Positions 8,418 through 17,609 are shown, numbered from the stretch's first letter. The stretch is 64,000 nucleotides of DNA from Micromonospora lutea (GCF_016863535.1 NZ_BOPB01000007.1:1-64000); one strand, 5' to 3'. A program made the numbers and translations. Notes: generated by a model not told the origin, from the letters alone.

Positions 8418-9509
8418 ATGACCGCCACCGTCCCGCGACCGGGCCCGACGAGATCTTTTCGGCGCCGCCTGTGGCGGCTCGCCGAGACGGTGACCACGCC
8501 GGTCCTGCCCAGTGACTACCTCGACCTGGTCGCCCCGCTCCGCGCCGGTGCCGACCTGCGCGGCCGGATCGTCGCCGTACACCCGGAAACCCCGGACGCG
8601 GCGACCCTGCTGATCCAGCCCGGCCGGAGCTGGCGTGGACACGTTCCCGGCCAGTACGTCCGGCTCGGCGTCGACGTCGACGGGGTCCGCCAGTGGCGGG
8701 CCTACTCGGTCACCTCGGCCCCCGGCCGGCGCGCCGAACCGATCACGGTGACGGTGAAGGCGATCCCCGACGGCGTGGTCAGCAACCACCTGGTACGCCG
8801 CATCACCTCCGGCACCATCGTGCAGCTCGACCAGGCGCGCGGCGACTTCGTGCTGCCGGAGCGGGTGCCGTCGCGGGTGCTGTTCCTGACCGCGGGCAGC
8901 GGCATCACGCCGGTGGCCGGGATGCTGCGCTCGGGGGCGCTGGCCGGCAGCGACGTGGTGCTGGTGCACTCGGCGCCGACCGCCGTCGACGTGGTCTTCG
9001 GCGCTGAGCTGCGGGGTCTCGCCGAGCGCGGCGCCATCCGCCTGATCGAGCGGCACACCGAGGTCGAGGGTCTGCTGGACGTCGCCGAACTCGACACCCT
9101 GGTCCCCGACCACCTGGAGCGCGAGACCTGGGCCTGTGGCCCGCTCGGGCTGCTCGACGCGGCGGAGGAGCACTGGTCGGCACGCGGTCACGCCGCGCGG
9201 TTGCACACCGAGCGGTTCCGGCCCACGGTGATCACCGCGGGTGACGGCGGGACCGTCACCTTCACCCGATCGTCGGTGACCGTGGCGGCCGCCGGCGGTA
9301 CCCCGCTGCTGGATGCCGGCGAGAACGCCGGGGTGCTCATGCCGTCCGGCTGCCGGATGGGCATCTGCTTCGGTTGCGTGCTGCCGCTGCGCCAGGGTGC
9401 GGTCCGCGACCTGCGCAACGGTCAGCTCACCACCGCCCTGCCGGGTGACGGCGTACGCGTGCAGACCTGTGTGTCTGCCGCCGCCGGCCCCTGTGAACTC
9501 GAGATTTGA
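8418..9509 (+). CDS. FAD/2Fe-2S ferredoxin reductase for a desaturase
   Basis: Electron-transfer protein of 363 aa with an FAD/NAD(P)H reductase domain (GQYVRLGVDVDGVRQWRAYS for flavin binding, LTAGSGITPVAGML for pyridine nucleotide) and a C-terminal plant-type 2Fe-2S ferredoxin domain with Cys in PSGCRMGICFGC and a last Cys in VQTCVSA. This layout matches mycobacterial Rv3230c, the reductase that supplies electrons to the stearoyl-CoA desaturase DesA3; the desaturase gene follows 13 nt later. The start is ATG 8418. I see no strong Shine-Dalgarno, so the start has some uncertainty. Confidence 0.88.
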   Translation: MTATVPRPGPTRSFRRRLWRLAETVTTPVLPSDYLDLVAPLRAGADLRGRIVAVHPETPDAATLLIQPGRSWRGHVPGQYVRLGVDVDGVRQWRAYSVTSAPGRRAEPITVTVKAIPDGVVSNHLVRRITSGTIVQLDQARGDFVLPERVPSRVLFLTAGSGITPVAGMLRSGALAGSDVVLVHSAPTAVDVVFGAELRGLAERGAIRLIERHTEVEGLLDVAELDTLVPDHLERETWACGPLGLLDAAEEHWSARGHAARLHTERFRPTVITAGDGGTVTFTRSSVTVAAAGGTPLLDAGENAGVLMPSGCRMGICFGCVLPLRQGAVRDLRNGQLTTALPGDGVRVQTCVSAAAGPCELEI

Positions 9510-9522
9510 TCGGAGACCGACC

Positions 9523-10680
9523 ATGACCGTGATGCAGAAGAAGGCCGAGAACCCGATCGCCCACCTGACTGCCGAGGACATCGAGACCCTCGGCAAGGAA
9601 CTCGACGCCATCCGGGAGCGGGTGATCGCCTCCCGGGGCGAGCGGGACGCCGCGTACATCCGCAAGGTCATCTCGACGCAGCGGAAGTTGGAGATCAGCA
9701 GCCGGGTGGTGCTGTTGTTCTCGCTGTTCCCGCCGGCCTGGATCGTCGGCACCGCCGGGCTGTCGGTGGCGAAGATCCTGGAGAACATGGAGATCGGGCA
9801 CAACGTCCTGCACGGCCAGTGGGACTGGATGCGGGATCCGAAGATCCACTCGACGAGTTGGGAGTGGGACCACGTCGCCCCGGCCGACCAGTGGAAGCAG
9901 TCCCACAACGAGCTGCACCACCGCTACACCAACGTGGTCGGCAAGGACAACGACCTCGGCTACGGGATCATGCGGGTCGACGAGGACCAGCCCTGGCACC
10001 CGGCACACCTGGGCCAGCCGGTCTACAACTTCCTCAACGCCTGCTTCTTCGAGTACGGCATCGCGGCGTACGACCTCGACCTGGGGAACAAGCTGAAGAA
10101 CGGGGGGCACAAGGATCCCGAGTTCCGGACCAGGCTCCGTGCGGTCGGTCGGAAGATCCGCCGCCAGTTCCTCAAGGACTACCTGCTGTTCCCGGTGCTG
10201 TCCGGTCCGTCGTTCCTGCACACCCTGGCCGCCAACTTCACCGCGAATCTGATCCGCAACCTGTGGAGCCACTCGGTGATCATGTGTGGGCACTTCCCGG
10301 AGGGGGTGGAGACCTTCGAGAAGACCTCGATCGAGGGTGAGACCCGGGGGGAGTGGTACGTGCGGCAGATGCTCGGCTCGGCCAACATCAGCGGCAGCCG
10401 GCTGATGCACATCATGACCGGTAACCTGTCGTTCCAGATCGAGCACCACCTCTTCCCCGATCTGCCGAGCAACCGTTACCAGGAGATCGCGCCGGAGGTG
10501 CGGGCGCTGTTCGACAGGTACGGGCTGAAGTACACCACCGGCTCGCTGCCCCGGCAGGTCTTCTCCGCCTGGAAGAAGGTCTTCCGGCTCGCCCTGCCGA
10601 ACCGTCGCCAGCCCACGGCGCCGGCCACCCCGCTCGACGACTCCGCCGACCGTCCGACCCAGGCTCTCGTCCCTGCCTGA
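9523..10680 (+). CDS. Membrane fatty-acid (acyl-CoA) desaturase
   Basis: Integral membrane di-iron desaturase of 385 aa. The three histidine boxes are HNVLHG (with the preceding GH), HNELHHRYTN and FQIEHHLFPDLP, and hydrophobic stretches flank them. It probably introduces a double bond in acyl chains, as DesA3 does in mycobacteria, using electrons from the reductase encoded immediately upstream (GGAG 5-8 nt before the ATG at 9523). The C-terminal ~25 residues are Pro/Ala-rich and poorly conserved. Position specificity (for example delta-9) is inferred from the family and not visible. Confidence 0.9.
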   Translation: MTVMQKKAENPIAHLTAEDIETLGKELDAIRERVIASRGERDAAYIRKVISTQRKLEISSRVVLLFSLFPPAWIVGTAGLSVAKILENMEIGHNVLHGQWDWMRDPKIHSTSWEWDHVAPADQWKQSHNELHHRYTNVVGKDNDLGYGIMRVDEDQPWHPAHLGQPVYNFLNACFFEYGIAAYDLDLGNKLKNGGHKDPEFRTRLRAVGRKIRRQFLKDYLLFPVLSGPSFLHTLAANFTANLIRNLWSHSVIMCGHFPEGVETFEKTSIEGETRGEWYVRQMLGSANISGSRLMHIMTGNLSFQIEHHLFPDLPSNRYQEIAPEVRALFDRYGLKYTTGSLPRQVFSAWKKVFRLALPNRRQPTAPATPLDDSADRPTQALVPA

Positions 10681-10715
10681 CCGGGCTCACCGCGCCCGTC
10701 CGCGTTCGACCAGGC

Positions 10716-10892
10716 TCAGCGACGGTTGGGGTAGTTGTGGGCGGATTGGCGGCCCTTGACGAAGGCCAGCACGATCACTGCGGCGAGCGCGATGAGGCCG
10801 ATGATCACCAGCCAGCGGACCGCTTCGAGGAGCAGCCCGAGCAGGACCAGCACCCCGGCGATCACGCCGACGACCCAGAGCAGGGCACGCAT
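10716..10892 (-). CDS. Small two-helix membrane protein
   Basis: Predicted 58 aa protein made of two hydrophobic helices (about residues 3-22 and 27-46) and a short basic, polar tail ending NYPNRR. I recognise no family with a known function; similar tiny membrane proteins are common in actinobacteria. The start ATG at 10892 is fixed by a strong GGGAGGTGG directly upstream; a longer frame exists but its extra residues are not hydrophobic and lack a ribosome site. It is convergent with the desaturase gene, 35 nt apart. Confidence 0.65.
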   Translation of the reverse strand: MRALLWVVGVIAGVLVLLGLLLEAVRWLVIIGLIALAAVIVLAFVKGRQSAHNYPNRR

Positions 10893-10989
10893 CTCCACCT
10901 CCCAGCCGGACGCCCGGCGGTCCGGGCGCGGTTGCCCGGACGGGTACCCGTATCGCCCAGGATCATGCGGGATGCGTAGCTGCGCGGGC

Positions 10990-11709
10990 TCAGCCCGCAA
11001 GCTGCCCCAGATAGACGGTGTTGGCTGACTCGCCGCCGGTCAGCGGATTGGCGAACCGCACCACATGGCTGTGGTGGATGGGGAAGACGGCGGCGAGGGC
11101 AGCTTCGAAGTCCCGGTCCGGTGGATCGTCCGACCAGAGGGCGAACACCCCGCCCGGACGCAGCAGCCGCGCCAGCCGGCGCAATCCGTCGGGCCGGTAG
11201 AACGCGGCGTGACTCGGATGCAGCGGGTGTCGGGGGGAGTGGTCGACATCCAGCAGCACCGCGTGGAAGCGACGCCCGGCGTCGTCGGGGTCGAGGCCGT
11301 CCGGACCGGCCACCCGGGCGAAGAAGTCGGCCCGCACCAGCCGGGTACGCGGATCCGTGGCCAGTCCGGCGGCGAAGGGCAGCAGGCCGCGCCGATGCCA
11401 GTCGATGACGTCCTCGACCGCCTCCACCACCAGCAGGGAGGCGACCCGCTCGTCGGCCAGGGCGGTACGGGCGGTGTAGCCGAGGCCCAGTCCGCCGACG
11501 ACGACGTCGAGGCGGTCACCGGTCAGCGGCGCCAACCCCAACCGGGCCAGCTCGACCTCACCGGCGGTGAACAGGCTCGACATCAGGAACTCGTCGTCGA
11601 GCTTGACTTCGTACACCTCCAGGTCGAGCCGTGGATCGCGACGCCGGCGCAGGCTGATCTCGCCGATCGGTGTCGGCCGCCAGGCCAGTTCCTCGAAACG
11701 TAGGTTCAC
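10990..11709 (-). CDS. Spermidine-synthase-like SAM-dependent protein
   Basis: Protein of 239 aa resembling the C-terminal Rossmann fold of spermidine synthases and class I methyltransferases. DVVVGGLGLGYTA (about residues 70-82) is the nucleotide/SAM loop, VVEAVEDVIDWH the acidic end of beta-2, and HAVLLDVDHSP the catalytic-side strand. The substrate is unknown; these actinobacterial proteins are usually annotated only as spermidine synthase-like. The start is GTG at 11709; no strong ribosome site is visible and an internal ATG (MSSLF) is possible but would cut the N-terminal beta strands. It is divergent from eccB, 111 nt apart. Confidence 0.7.
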   Translation of the reverse strand: MNLRFEELAWRPTPIGEISLRRRRDPRLDLEVYEVKLDDEFLMSSLFTAGEVELARLGLAPLTGDRLDVVVGGLGLGYTARTALADERVASLLVVEAVEDVIDWHRRGLLPFAAGLATDPRTRLVRADFFARVAGPDGLDPDDAGRRFHAVLLDVDHSPRHPLHPSHAAFYRPDGLRRLARLLRPGGVFALWSDDPPDRDFEAALAAVFPIHHSHVVRFANPLTGGESANTVYLGQLAG

Positions 11710-11820
11710 CGCCGCGATGCTACCGACCGGTGAACCGCCGCCCCTGGTGTGACGCACGGTCCTCGGGACATCGACGCAGCGCATATCCTGTGCCCCGATC
11801 GTCTCGCCGGAGGGGAAACG

Positions 11821-13194
11821 ATGGCGTCGCGGCAGGACCAACTGCACTCGTACCAGTTCACCATCCAGCGGACGGTGGCCGCCCTGGTGACGCGGGAGCC
11901 TGATCCGGTGCAGTCGCCGTTGCGTCGGCTCGCCAGCGCCGGGATGGCCAGTGTGCTGGTGGCGGCCATCGGGCTGGGCGGTGCCGCCCTGTACGGCCTC
12001 TTCACCGGTGGCGGCGCGAAGTGGCGCGACGCCGGTGTGGTCATCGTCGAGAAGGAGTCCGGCGCCCGGTTCGTCTACCGGGAGGAGAAGCTGCACCCGG
12101 TGCTCAACTACGCCTCCGCCCTGCTCATCATCGGCGCGCAGCAGCCGAAGACCGTCCTGGTGTCGCGCCGGTCGATCGACGGAGTGCCGAGGGGCTTGCC
12201 GTTGGGCATCCGCGACGCTCCCGACTCGCTGCCGCCGGCGACCCGATTGTCCACCGCACCGTGGACGGTCTGCTCGGTGTCTCCGCCCGAGCACCGACCG
12301 GCGACGCGGTCGGTGCTGCTGGTGGGCACCGGCGACACCGCCGGTCGGCCGCTGGGCCGGGACGCACTGCTGCTCCGTGATGACGACGGTCGGCTGCACC
12401 TGCTCTGGCAGCACCGGCGACACCTGATCCGGGACACCGACCGGGTGCTGGCCGCGCTCGCGATCACCCGCTCCCGGTCCGTCCCGGTGGCCGCCGCCCT
12501 GCTCAACACGGTGCCGGCCGGAATCGACCTGGCTCCGCTGAACCCGCCCGGCCTGGGCCGACCGTCCGCCCGGGTCGCCGACGCCCGCATCGGCGACGTG
12601 CTGGTGGTGAGCAACTCCGGCGGCCTGCGGCAGTACGCGGTGGTGCTGCGCGACGGGCTGGCCGGCATCACCGAGTTGCAGGCCGGCCTGCTGCTCGCAC
12701 GCACCGGACAGCGGGAGCCGGCGCAGACCAGCCTGGGCCGGTTCGCCGCCCTGCCGCAGCTGCCCGATCTCGTCCCGGTCGGGCCCGACGCGCCGCCGGC
12801 TGCGCCGCCTCGGCTGGCCACGCCGGACTCGTCGACGATCTGCGCGCGGGTCGGCGATGACACCGGCGCGGTCGAACTGTGGCTGGATGCGGAGGTGCCG
12901 GCCCCGACCCCGGCGTCGGCGCGGTCTCCTTCGACCACCGCTGACCAGGTGCTCGTGGAGCCGGGGCGGGGTGCGGTCGTCGAATCGGTAGCCACGCCGA
13001 GTGCCACCGGCGGCGCGATCTCCGTGGTGACCGACCTCGGCCGCCGGTACGCGCTCGCCGGTCCCGAGGTGACCGGCATGCTCGGCTACGGCGACGTGCA
13101 ACCCGTCCGGCTGCCCGCAGGGGTGGTCAGCCTCGTCCCCGCCGGTGCGCCGCTCGACCCGGACGCGGCCCGCCAGCCTGCCGCTCCTGCCTGA
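11821..13194 (+). CDS. eccB: Type VII secretion protein EccB
   Basis: Membrane-anchored core component of ESX/type VII secretion. The opening ASRQDQLHSYQFTIQRTVAAL and the single transmembrane helix at about residues 42-63 (GMASVLVAAIGLGGAALYGL) are diagnostic, followed by the large extracytoplasmic EccB repeat domain. Length 457 aa is slightly short for the family. The start ATG at 11821 has CGGAGGGG upstream. Conspicuously, no eccC, eccD, eccE, mycP or WXG100 genes are adjacent: the flanks are a spermidine-synthase-like gene and a DHFR-like gene. It is therefore either an orphan paralogue or works with an ESX locus elsewhere. Confidence 0.88.
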   Translation: MASRQDQLHSYQFTIQRTVAALVTREPDPVQSPLRRLASAGMASVLVAAIGLGGAALYGLFTGGGAKWRDAGVVIVEKESGARFVYREEKLHPVLNYASALLIIGAQQPKTVLVSRRSIDGVPRGLPLGIRDAPDSLPPATRLSTAPWTVCSVSPPEHRPATRSVLLVGTGDTAGRPLGRDALLLRDDDGRLHLLWQHRRHLIRDTDRVLAALAITRSRSVPVAAALLNTVPAGIDLAPLNPPGLGRPSARVADARIGDVLVVSNSGGLRQYAVVLRDGLAGITELQAGLLLARTGQREPAQTSLGRFAALPQLPDLVPVGPDAPPAAPPRLATPDSSTICARVGDDTGAVELWLDAEVPAPTPASARSPSTTADQVLVEPGRGAVVESVATPSATGGAISVVTDLGRRYALAGPEVTGMLGYGDVQPVRLPAGVVSLVPAGAPLDPDAARQPAAPA

Positions 13195-13313
13195 CGCGCG
13201 TCGCACGCGCCCCGGAAGTGGTAGGAAATTTCTCGGCGTGCGTTGTCGAATCCGGCGACACCCGCTCGTCGCACTGATGACAGCACGTCAGACCTACACC
13301 GAGGAGCGACCCC

Positions 13314-13889
13314 ATGCGTACCCTGATCGCCACCGCGTTCGTCTCGCTCGACGGCGTCATGGAGGCACCCGGCGGAGAACCGGGTTACCGCAACTCCGGC
13401 TGGACCTTCAACGACATCGCGTTCGACGAGGCCGCCTACGAGATCAAGGGCCGCGAACAGGACGAGGCGGCGGCGATGATGATGGGTCGGGTCAGCTACC
13501 AGGCGTTCGCGCCGGTGTGGCCGGACATGACCGCCGAGTTCGCCCGCTACAACGCGATGCCGAAGTACGTCGTGTCGACCAGTCTCCAGGAGCAGGACCT
13601 GGTGTCCAACTGGGGAGAGACCGTCATCCTCCGATCGCTGGACGACGTCGCCGCGCTGAAGCAGACCGACGGCGGGCCGATCATCATCCACGGCAGCACC
13701 ACGCTGAACCGCAACCTCTCCGACGCCGGTCTGATCGACCGTTACCACCTGCTGCTCTTCCCGGTGCTGCTCGGTGCGGGCCAGCGGCTGTTCAGCGACA
13801 CCGACCGCGACAAGCAGAACCTCACGCTCGTCGAGAGCGAGTCCTACGCCAACGGGATCCAGAAGCTTGTCTACGACGTCACCCGCTGA
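13314..13889 (+). CDS. RibD C-terminal/dihydrofolate reductase-like protein
   Basis: Protein of 191 aa with the RibD_C fold: N-terminal RTLIATAFVSLDGVMEAPGG, central MMMGRVSYQAFAPVW, and near the C-terminus IIIHGSTTLNRNL and FPVLLGAGQRLF. This family binds NADPH and includes riboflavin-pathway reductases and many unassigned actinobacterial reductases; no partner gene indicates a specific substrate. The start ATG at 13314 is preceded by GAGGAG. A perfect 20-bp hairpin lies 48 nt after its stop. Confidence 0.8.
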   Translation: MRTLIATAFVSLDGVMEAPGGEPGYRNSGWTFNDIAFDEAAYEIKGREQDEAAAMMMGRVSYQAFAPVWPDMTAEFARYNAMPKYVVSTSLQEQDLVSNWGETVILRSLDDVAALKQTDGGPIIIHGSTTLNRNLSDAGLIDRYHLLLFPVLLGAGQRLFSDTDRDKQNLTLVESESYANGIQKLVYDVTR

Positions 13890-13937
13890 TCAGGGTCACC
13901 GACCCGCTCGACCGGCGGGCCCGCCTGTGGTGCCGTC

Positions 13938-13981
13938 GTGGGTAGATCTGTTGTCGTCGGAACGACAACAGATCTACCCAC
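13938..13981. terminator. Perfect 20-bp inverted repeat, likely bidirectional terminator
   Basis: Arms 13938-13957 and 13962-13981 are exact reverse complements (GTGGGTAGATCTGTTGTCGT on the left) around the tetraloop CGGA. It lies between two convergent genes, the DHFR-like gene (+) and the ABC exporter operon (-), the usual site for a two-way terminator. There is no U-tract on either side, as is common for actinobacterial hairpin terminators. The arms are less GC-rich than the surroundings. Confidence 0.7.
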
Positions 13982-14100
13982 CCGACAGGTGCGCCGGATC
14001 AGGAACCCCCCGGCTGGGCACCGACCCCACCACTGCTTGCGGTGGCGTTCCCAGCGCCAACTCCATCTCGTTCGTGAGGCGGTCAATCTCGCCCGGTCGG

Positions 14101-15861
14101 TCAGCCGTGCCAGGAGTGCCAGAGGGCGGCGTAGGCGCCACCGGCGCGGACGAGTTCGTCGTGGCTGCCGAGTTCGGTGATCCGGCCATCCTCCAACACC
14201 GCCACCCGGTCGGCGTCGTGCGCGGTGTTCAGCCGGTGCGCGATCGCGATGACGGTACGCCCGCTGACCACGGCGGCGAGCGCCCGCTCGGTGCGCCGCG
14301 CGGTCGTCGGATCGAGCGCCGCGGTCGCCTCGTCGAGGATCAGGATGTGCGGGTCGGCGAGTACCAGCCGGGCCAGCGCGAGCTGTTGGGCGTCGGCGGC
14401 ACCGAGTTCGCGGGCGCCGTCGCCGAGTTGCGTGTCGAGTCCGTCGGCCAGGTCGGCGTACCAGTCGGCGCTCACGGCCGCCAGTGCGGCGCGCATCTGC
14501 TCGTCGGAGGCGTCGGGCGCGGCGAAGGCGAGGTTGTCGCGTAGCGTACCGATGAAGACGTGGTGTTCCTGGGTGACCAGGGCGATCCGGCGTCGTCGCT
14601 CGGCCGGATCGAGGTCCGTCACCGGGCGACCGTCGAGGCTGACCACGCCTTCACGTGGTGCGTCGATGCCGGCGAGCAGCCTGGCCAGAGTGGACTTCCC
14701 GGCACCCGAAGGGCCGACGATGGCGAGGCGTTCACCAGCGCGTACCGCCAGGTCGATGCCGTGCAGCACGTCCGGCCCGTCCGCGTACGAGAACCGGGCG
14801 CCGCGCACGACGAGCCGTCCGGGCCGGACGGGCACCGGGTCGCGTGGTCGCGGTGCCCCGGCAGTGACCGAAGTGGTGGCGGGATCGGACTGCTGGCCGA
14901 CACCGAGTACGCGGGCGAACGAGGCGAGGCCGCGTTGGGCCTGTTCCATCCACTGCAGCAGCCGATCCAGTGGTTCGATCGCCTGCTGGAGGTAGAGCGC
15001 GGCGGCGACCACCTCGCCGAGGGTCGCCATGTCCCGGTCCAGCAGGACACCACCGAACAGCAGCACCGCGGCGATCGGGAGGGCGTAGCTCGCCTCCACC
15101 ACCGGAAAGAAGACCGACCGGAGCGCCAGGGTCGCCCGGCGGCTGGCCCACACGCGACCGATGCGCTGCCTGCCGTGCGCGATGCGGACGGCACCGAGGC
15201 GGAGCCCTTCGACGGTGCGGGCCCCCTCCGCGGTCGTGGTCAACGCCTCGGTCAGCTCGGCCGTCGCGGCACCTTCGGCGAGATACGCGGGCCTGGCGCG
15301 ACGCAGATACCAGCGGGTGACCGCGACAATCGACGGCAGCCCGGTCAGGGCGACCAGGCCGAGCAGCGGATGCAGCAGGAAGACCGCGCCGAAGAGCAGC
15401 GTCAGCTGGGTCGATGCGATGACCATGACGGGCACCACGTCTCGGACGGTGCTCCCGACGGTCGTCACGTCCACCGAACTGCGGGTGGCGAGTTCGCCGG
15501 TGCCGGCCCGTTCGACGACGGAGATCGGCAGATCGAGCGTCCGCGCGACGAATCCCTCGCGCAACCGGGCGACAGCCCGTTCACCGAACCGGTGGCCGGC
15601 GTACTGGGCGTACCGGGTGAGCAGCCCGTGAGCCAGCACGCATCCGCCGATGGCGAGCGCCAGGCGATCCAGCTCGGCGGTGCCGGCACCGGCTGCGACC
15701 GCGTCGACGATCCGGCCCAGCAGCCACGGCGTGGCGAGCCCGGCGACCGCTGCCGCCCCGTGCAGCAGCAGCACGACGACGACCGCGCGACGGTCCACCG
15801 CGATGAGACCCAGCGCGGCGCGGCGGACGACCGGCCGGTCGGCGACGGGCAGGCCGCTCAC
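14101..15861 (-). CDS. ABC exporter half-transporter with intact Walker motifs
   Basis: Membrane-spanning ATPase of 586 aa: six transmembrane helices (about residues 25-300), then a nucleotide-binding domain with Walker A GPSGAGKST, Q-loop VTQEHHVF, Walker B HILILDEATAALD and H-loop AIAHRL. Its ABC signature is degenerate: LGAADAQQ in place of LSGGQ. It overlaps the preceding gene by a GTGA (15858-15861), and the partner has the opposite defects, so the two surely form a heterodimer. It is multidrug/lipid exporter-like; the substrate is unknown. Confidence 0.9.
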   Translation of the reverse strand: MSGLPVADRPVVRRAALGLIAVDRRAVVVVLLLHGAAAVAGLATPWLLGRIVDAVAAGAGTAELDRLALAIGGCVLAHGLLTRYAQYAGHRFGERAVARLREGFVARTLDLPISVVERAGTGELATRSSVDVTTVGSTVRDVVPVMVIASTQLTLLFGAVFLLHPLLGLVALTGLPSIVAVTRWYLRRARPAYLAEGAATAELTEALTTTAEGARTVEGLRLGAVRIAHGRQRIGRVWASRRATLALRSVFFPVVEASYALPIAAVLLFGGVLLDRDMATLGEVVAAALYLQQAIEPLDRLLQWMEQAQRGLASFARVLGVGQQSDPATTSVTAGAPRPRDPVPVRPGRLVVRGARFSYADGPDVLHGIDLAVRAGERLAIVGPSGAGKSTLARLLAGIDAPREGVVSLDGRPVTDLDPAERRRRIALVTQEHHVFIGTLRDNLAFAAPDASDEQMRAALAAVSADWYADLADGLDTQLGDGARELGAADAQQLALARLVLADPHILILDEATAALDPTTARRTERALAAVVSGRTVIAIAHRLNTAHDADRVAVLEDGRITELGSHDELVRAGGAYAALWHSWHG

Positions 15862-17609
15862 CGCCGGGACCCGTCGACGTCGGCGGACACGCCGTCCCGG
15901 GACACCAGGGCCCGGTAACCCGGGTCACCCTGGAGCAGCTCGACGTGGCTGCCGACCGCGACGACCCGGCCCTGGCACAGATGCGCGACCAGGTCGGCGT
16001 TGCCGAGCAGCAGCGGTGAACTGGTCAGCACGACCGTGGTCCGCCCGGCCCGCGCGGCGTGGAGACGCCGTGCGATCCGCGCCTCGGTGTGCGAGTCCAC
16101 GGCCGATGTCGGGTCGATGAGGATCAGCACGTCCGGCTCGGCGAGCAGGGCCCGGGCCAGGCGTACGCGTTGTCGCTGGCCGCCGGAGAGGGTCCGGGCC
16201 CGTGCACCGACGGGCATCGCGAGCCCGTCCGGATGGGCGTCGACGATGTCCTCCGCCGACGCCGTACGCAGCGCCACTCTCAGGTCGGCGTCGCTGCTAC
16301 CGGCCCGCACCGTCAGGGTCTCGCGCAGCGTCCCGGCGAAGAGGTAGGAGTCGTGGTCGGCGACGAGGATGCGGGCCCGCACCTCGTCGAGCGCGATGCT
16401 GGTCAGTGGTACGCCGCCCCAGGTCACCTCGCTGCCGACGTACCGCCCGAGGCGGTCGGCCAACGCGACGGCCGCATTGGGATCATCGGCGGCGACGGCC
16501 AGCAACCGCCCGGCGGGAACGGTCAGGCCGGTGTCGGGGTCGTGCAGGTCGGCGGGCCCGTCCGGTGCGGGCTGCGGCTGCGTCCCGCCGACCGGCGACG
16601 CCGGGCCGACCTCGTCCGGGGTCAGGTTGAGCAGCGCCACGATCCGGCGGGCGGCGACCCGGCCCCGGATCAGCTGATAGCCACCTTCGAGCAGGAACCA
16701 CACCGGCACGATGAGGACCGCCACGTACCCGTACACGGCCACCATCTGCCCGATCGTGATGTCACCGGCCGCGGCCATGCGTGCCGCCAGCCACACCACG
16801 GCGGCCAGGAACAGCCCCGGCACGACGATCGTCAACGCCTCGATCCAGCTGTTCACGGCACCGACCCGGTAGCCCTCGGCCAGCAGTTGCTGTGAGCGGG
16901 CGGCGTACCGGCGGGCGAACAGTCCCCGCCCGCCGACCCCGGCGAGCACGCGCAGCCCGGCCACGATGTCGGCGGCGCGGGTGGTGAGGACACCCTGCTG
17001 GTGACGGTAGACCGACTCGACCCGTTCGAGGCGGCGCAGCAGCGGTGCGACGACCAGCACCACCGCTGGCACGCCGAGCAGCACCAACACGGCCAGCAGC
17101 GGGGCGACCGACCACAGTACGAAGGCGACGAACACGTACGCGAGGACGGCACCGACGCCCGGGCCGGTCATCGTCAGTACCGCCGATGTGTGGGTGATGT
17201 CGGCGCCGCCCACGGTGGCGACATCACCGGCGGCGAGTCTGCGGGGCAGCACCGCACCGATCCCGGACAGGTGACGTGACAGGACGGTGGCGGAGCGGGC
17301 GGACGCGTCCTCCCGGACGAACGTCATCGTCCGGTGCCGCATGATGCCCAGGTACGCCAGGCCTGTCCCGGCGGCAACGATCGCGGCCACCCACCACAGC
17401 AGCGTCCGGTAGTCGGCGGCGCGCAGTCCGTCGTCGATGGCCCGGGCGACGAGGTACGGCCGCAGCGACAGTCCGAGCATCCAGGCCGTGCCGATGAGGG
17501 CCCCGCGCAACACCCGCCACGGCTGGCAGCGGACCAGCCACCAGATGTACCAGAGTGGCCCCCTCGTATCCGGCGTGCCCGGCTCGGCAAGAGGGAGCTG
17601 TGGGGGCAT
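15858..17609 (-). CDS. ABC exporter half-transporter with degenerate ATP site
   Basis: First gene of the two-gene exporter operon, 583 aa, with six N-terminal transmembrane helices and a C-terminal nucleotide-binding domain. The signature is perfect (TLSGGQRQRVRLARALL), but Walker A is lost (AADDPNAAVALAD, no GxxGxGK), the Walker B glutamate is replaced (LILIDPTSAVD), the Q-loop Gln is missing (VADHDSYLF) and the switch His is absent (VVLTSSPLL). In a heterodimer it supplies LSGGQ to the partner's Walker A/B and leaves the second site degenerate, as in TM287/288-type exporters. The start ATG is at 17609. Confidence 0.88.
   Translation of the reverse strand: MPPQLPLAEPGTPDTRGPLWYIWWLVRCQPWRVLRGALIGTAWMLGLSLRPYLVARAIDDGLRAADYRTLLWWVAAIVAAGTGLAYLGIMRHRTMTFVREDASARSATVLSRHLSGIGAVLPRRLAAGDVATVGGADITHTSAVLTMTGPGVGAVLAYVFVAFVLWSVAPLLAVLVLLGVPAVVLVVAPLLRRLERVESVYRHQQGVLTTRAADIVAGLRVLAGVGGRGLFARRYAARSQQLLAEGYRVGAVNSWIEALTIVVPGLFLAAVVWLAARMAAAGDITIGQMVAVYGYVAVLIVPVWFLLEGGYQLIRGRVAARRIVALLNLTPDEVGPASPVGGTQPQPAPDGPADLHDPDTGLTVPAGRLLAVAADDPNAAVALADRLGRYVGSEVTWGGVPLTSIALDEVRARILVADHDSYLFAGTLRETLTVRAGSSDADLRVALRTASAEDIVDAHPDGLAMPVGARARTLSGGQRQRVRLARALLAEPDVLILIDPTSAVDSHTEARIARRLHAARAGRTTVVLTSSPLLLGNADLVAHLCQGRVVAVGSHVELLQGDPGYRALVSRDGVSADVDGSRR

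Noticed and set aside
7086..9908. A 940-codon minus-strand frame across the reductase and desaturase
   Set aside because: Only its last 415 codons have family character (PucR). The rest is antisense to well-supported plus-strand genes and stays open because of GC-rich codon use.
10990..13206. Long minus-strand frame antisense to eccB
   Set aside because: No recognisable protein outside the spermidine-synthase-like C-terminal part; eccB on the plus strand is clear.
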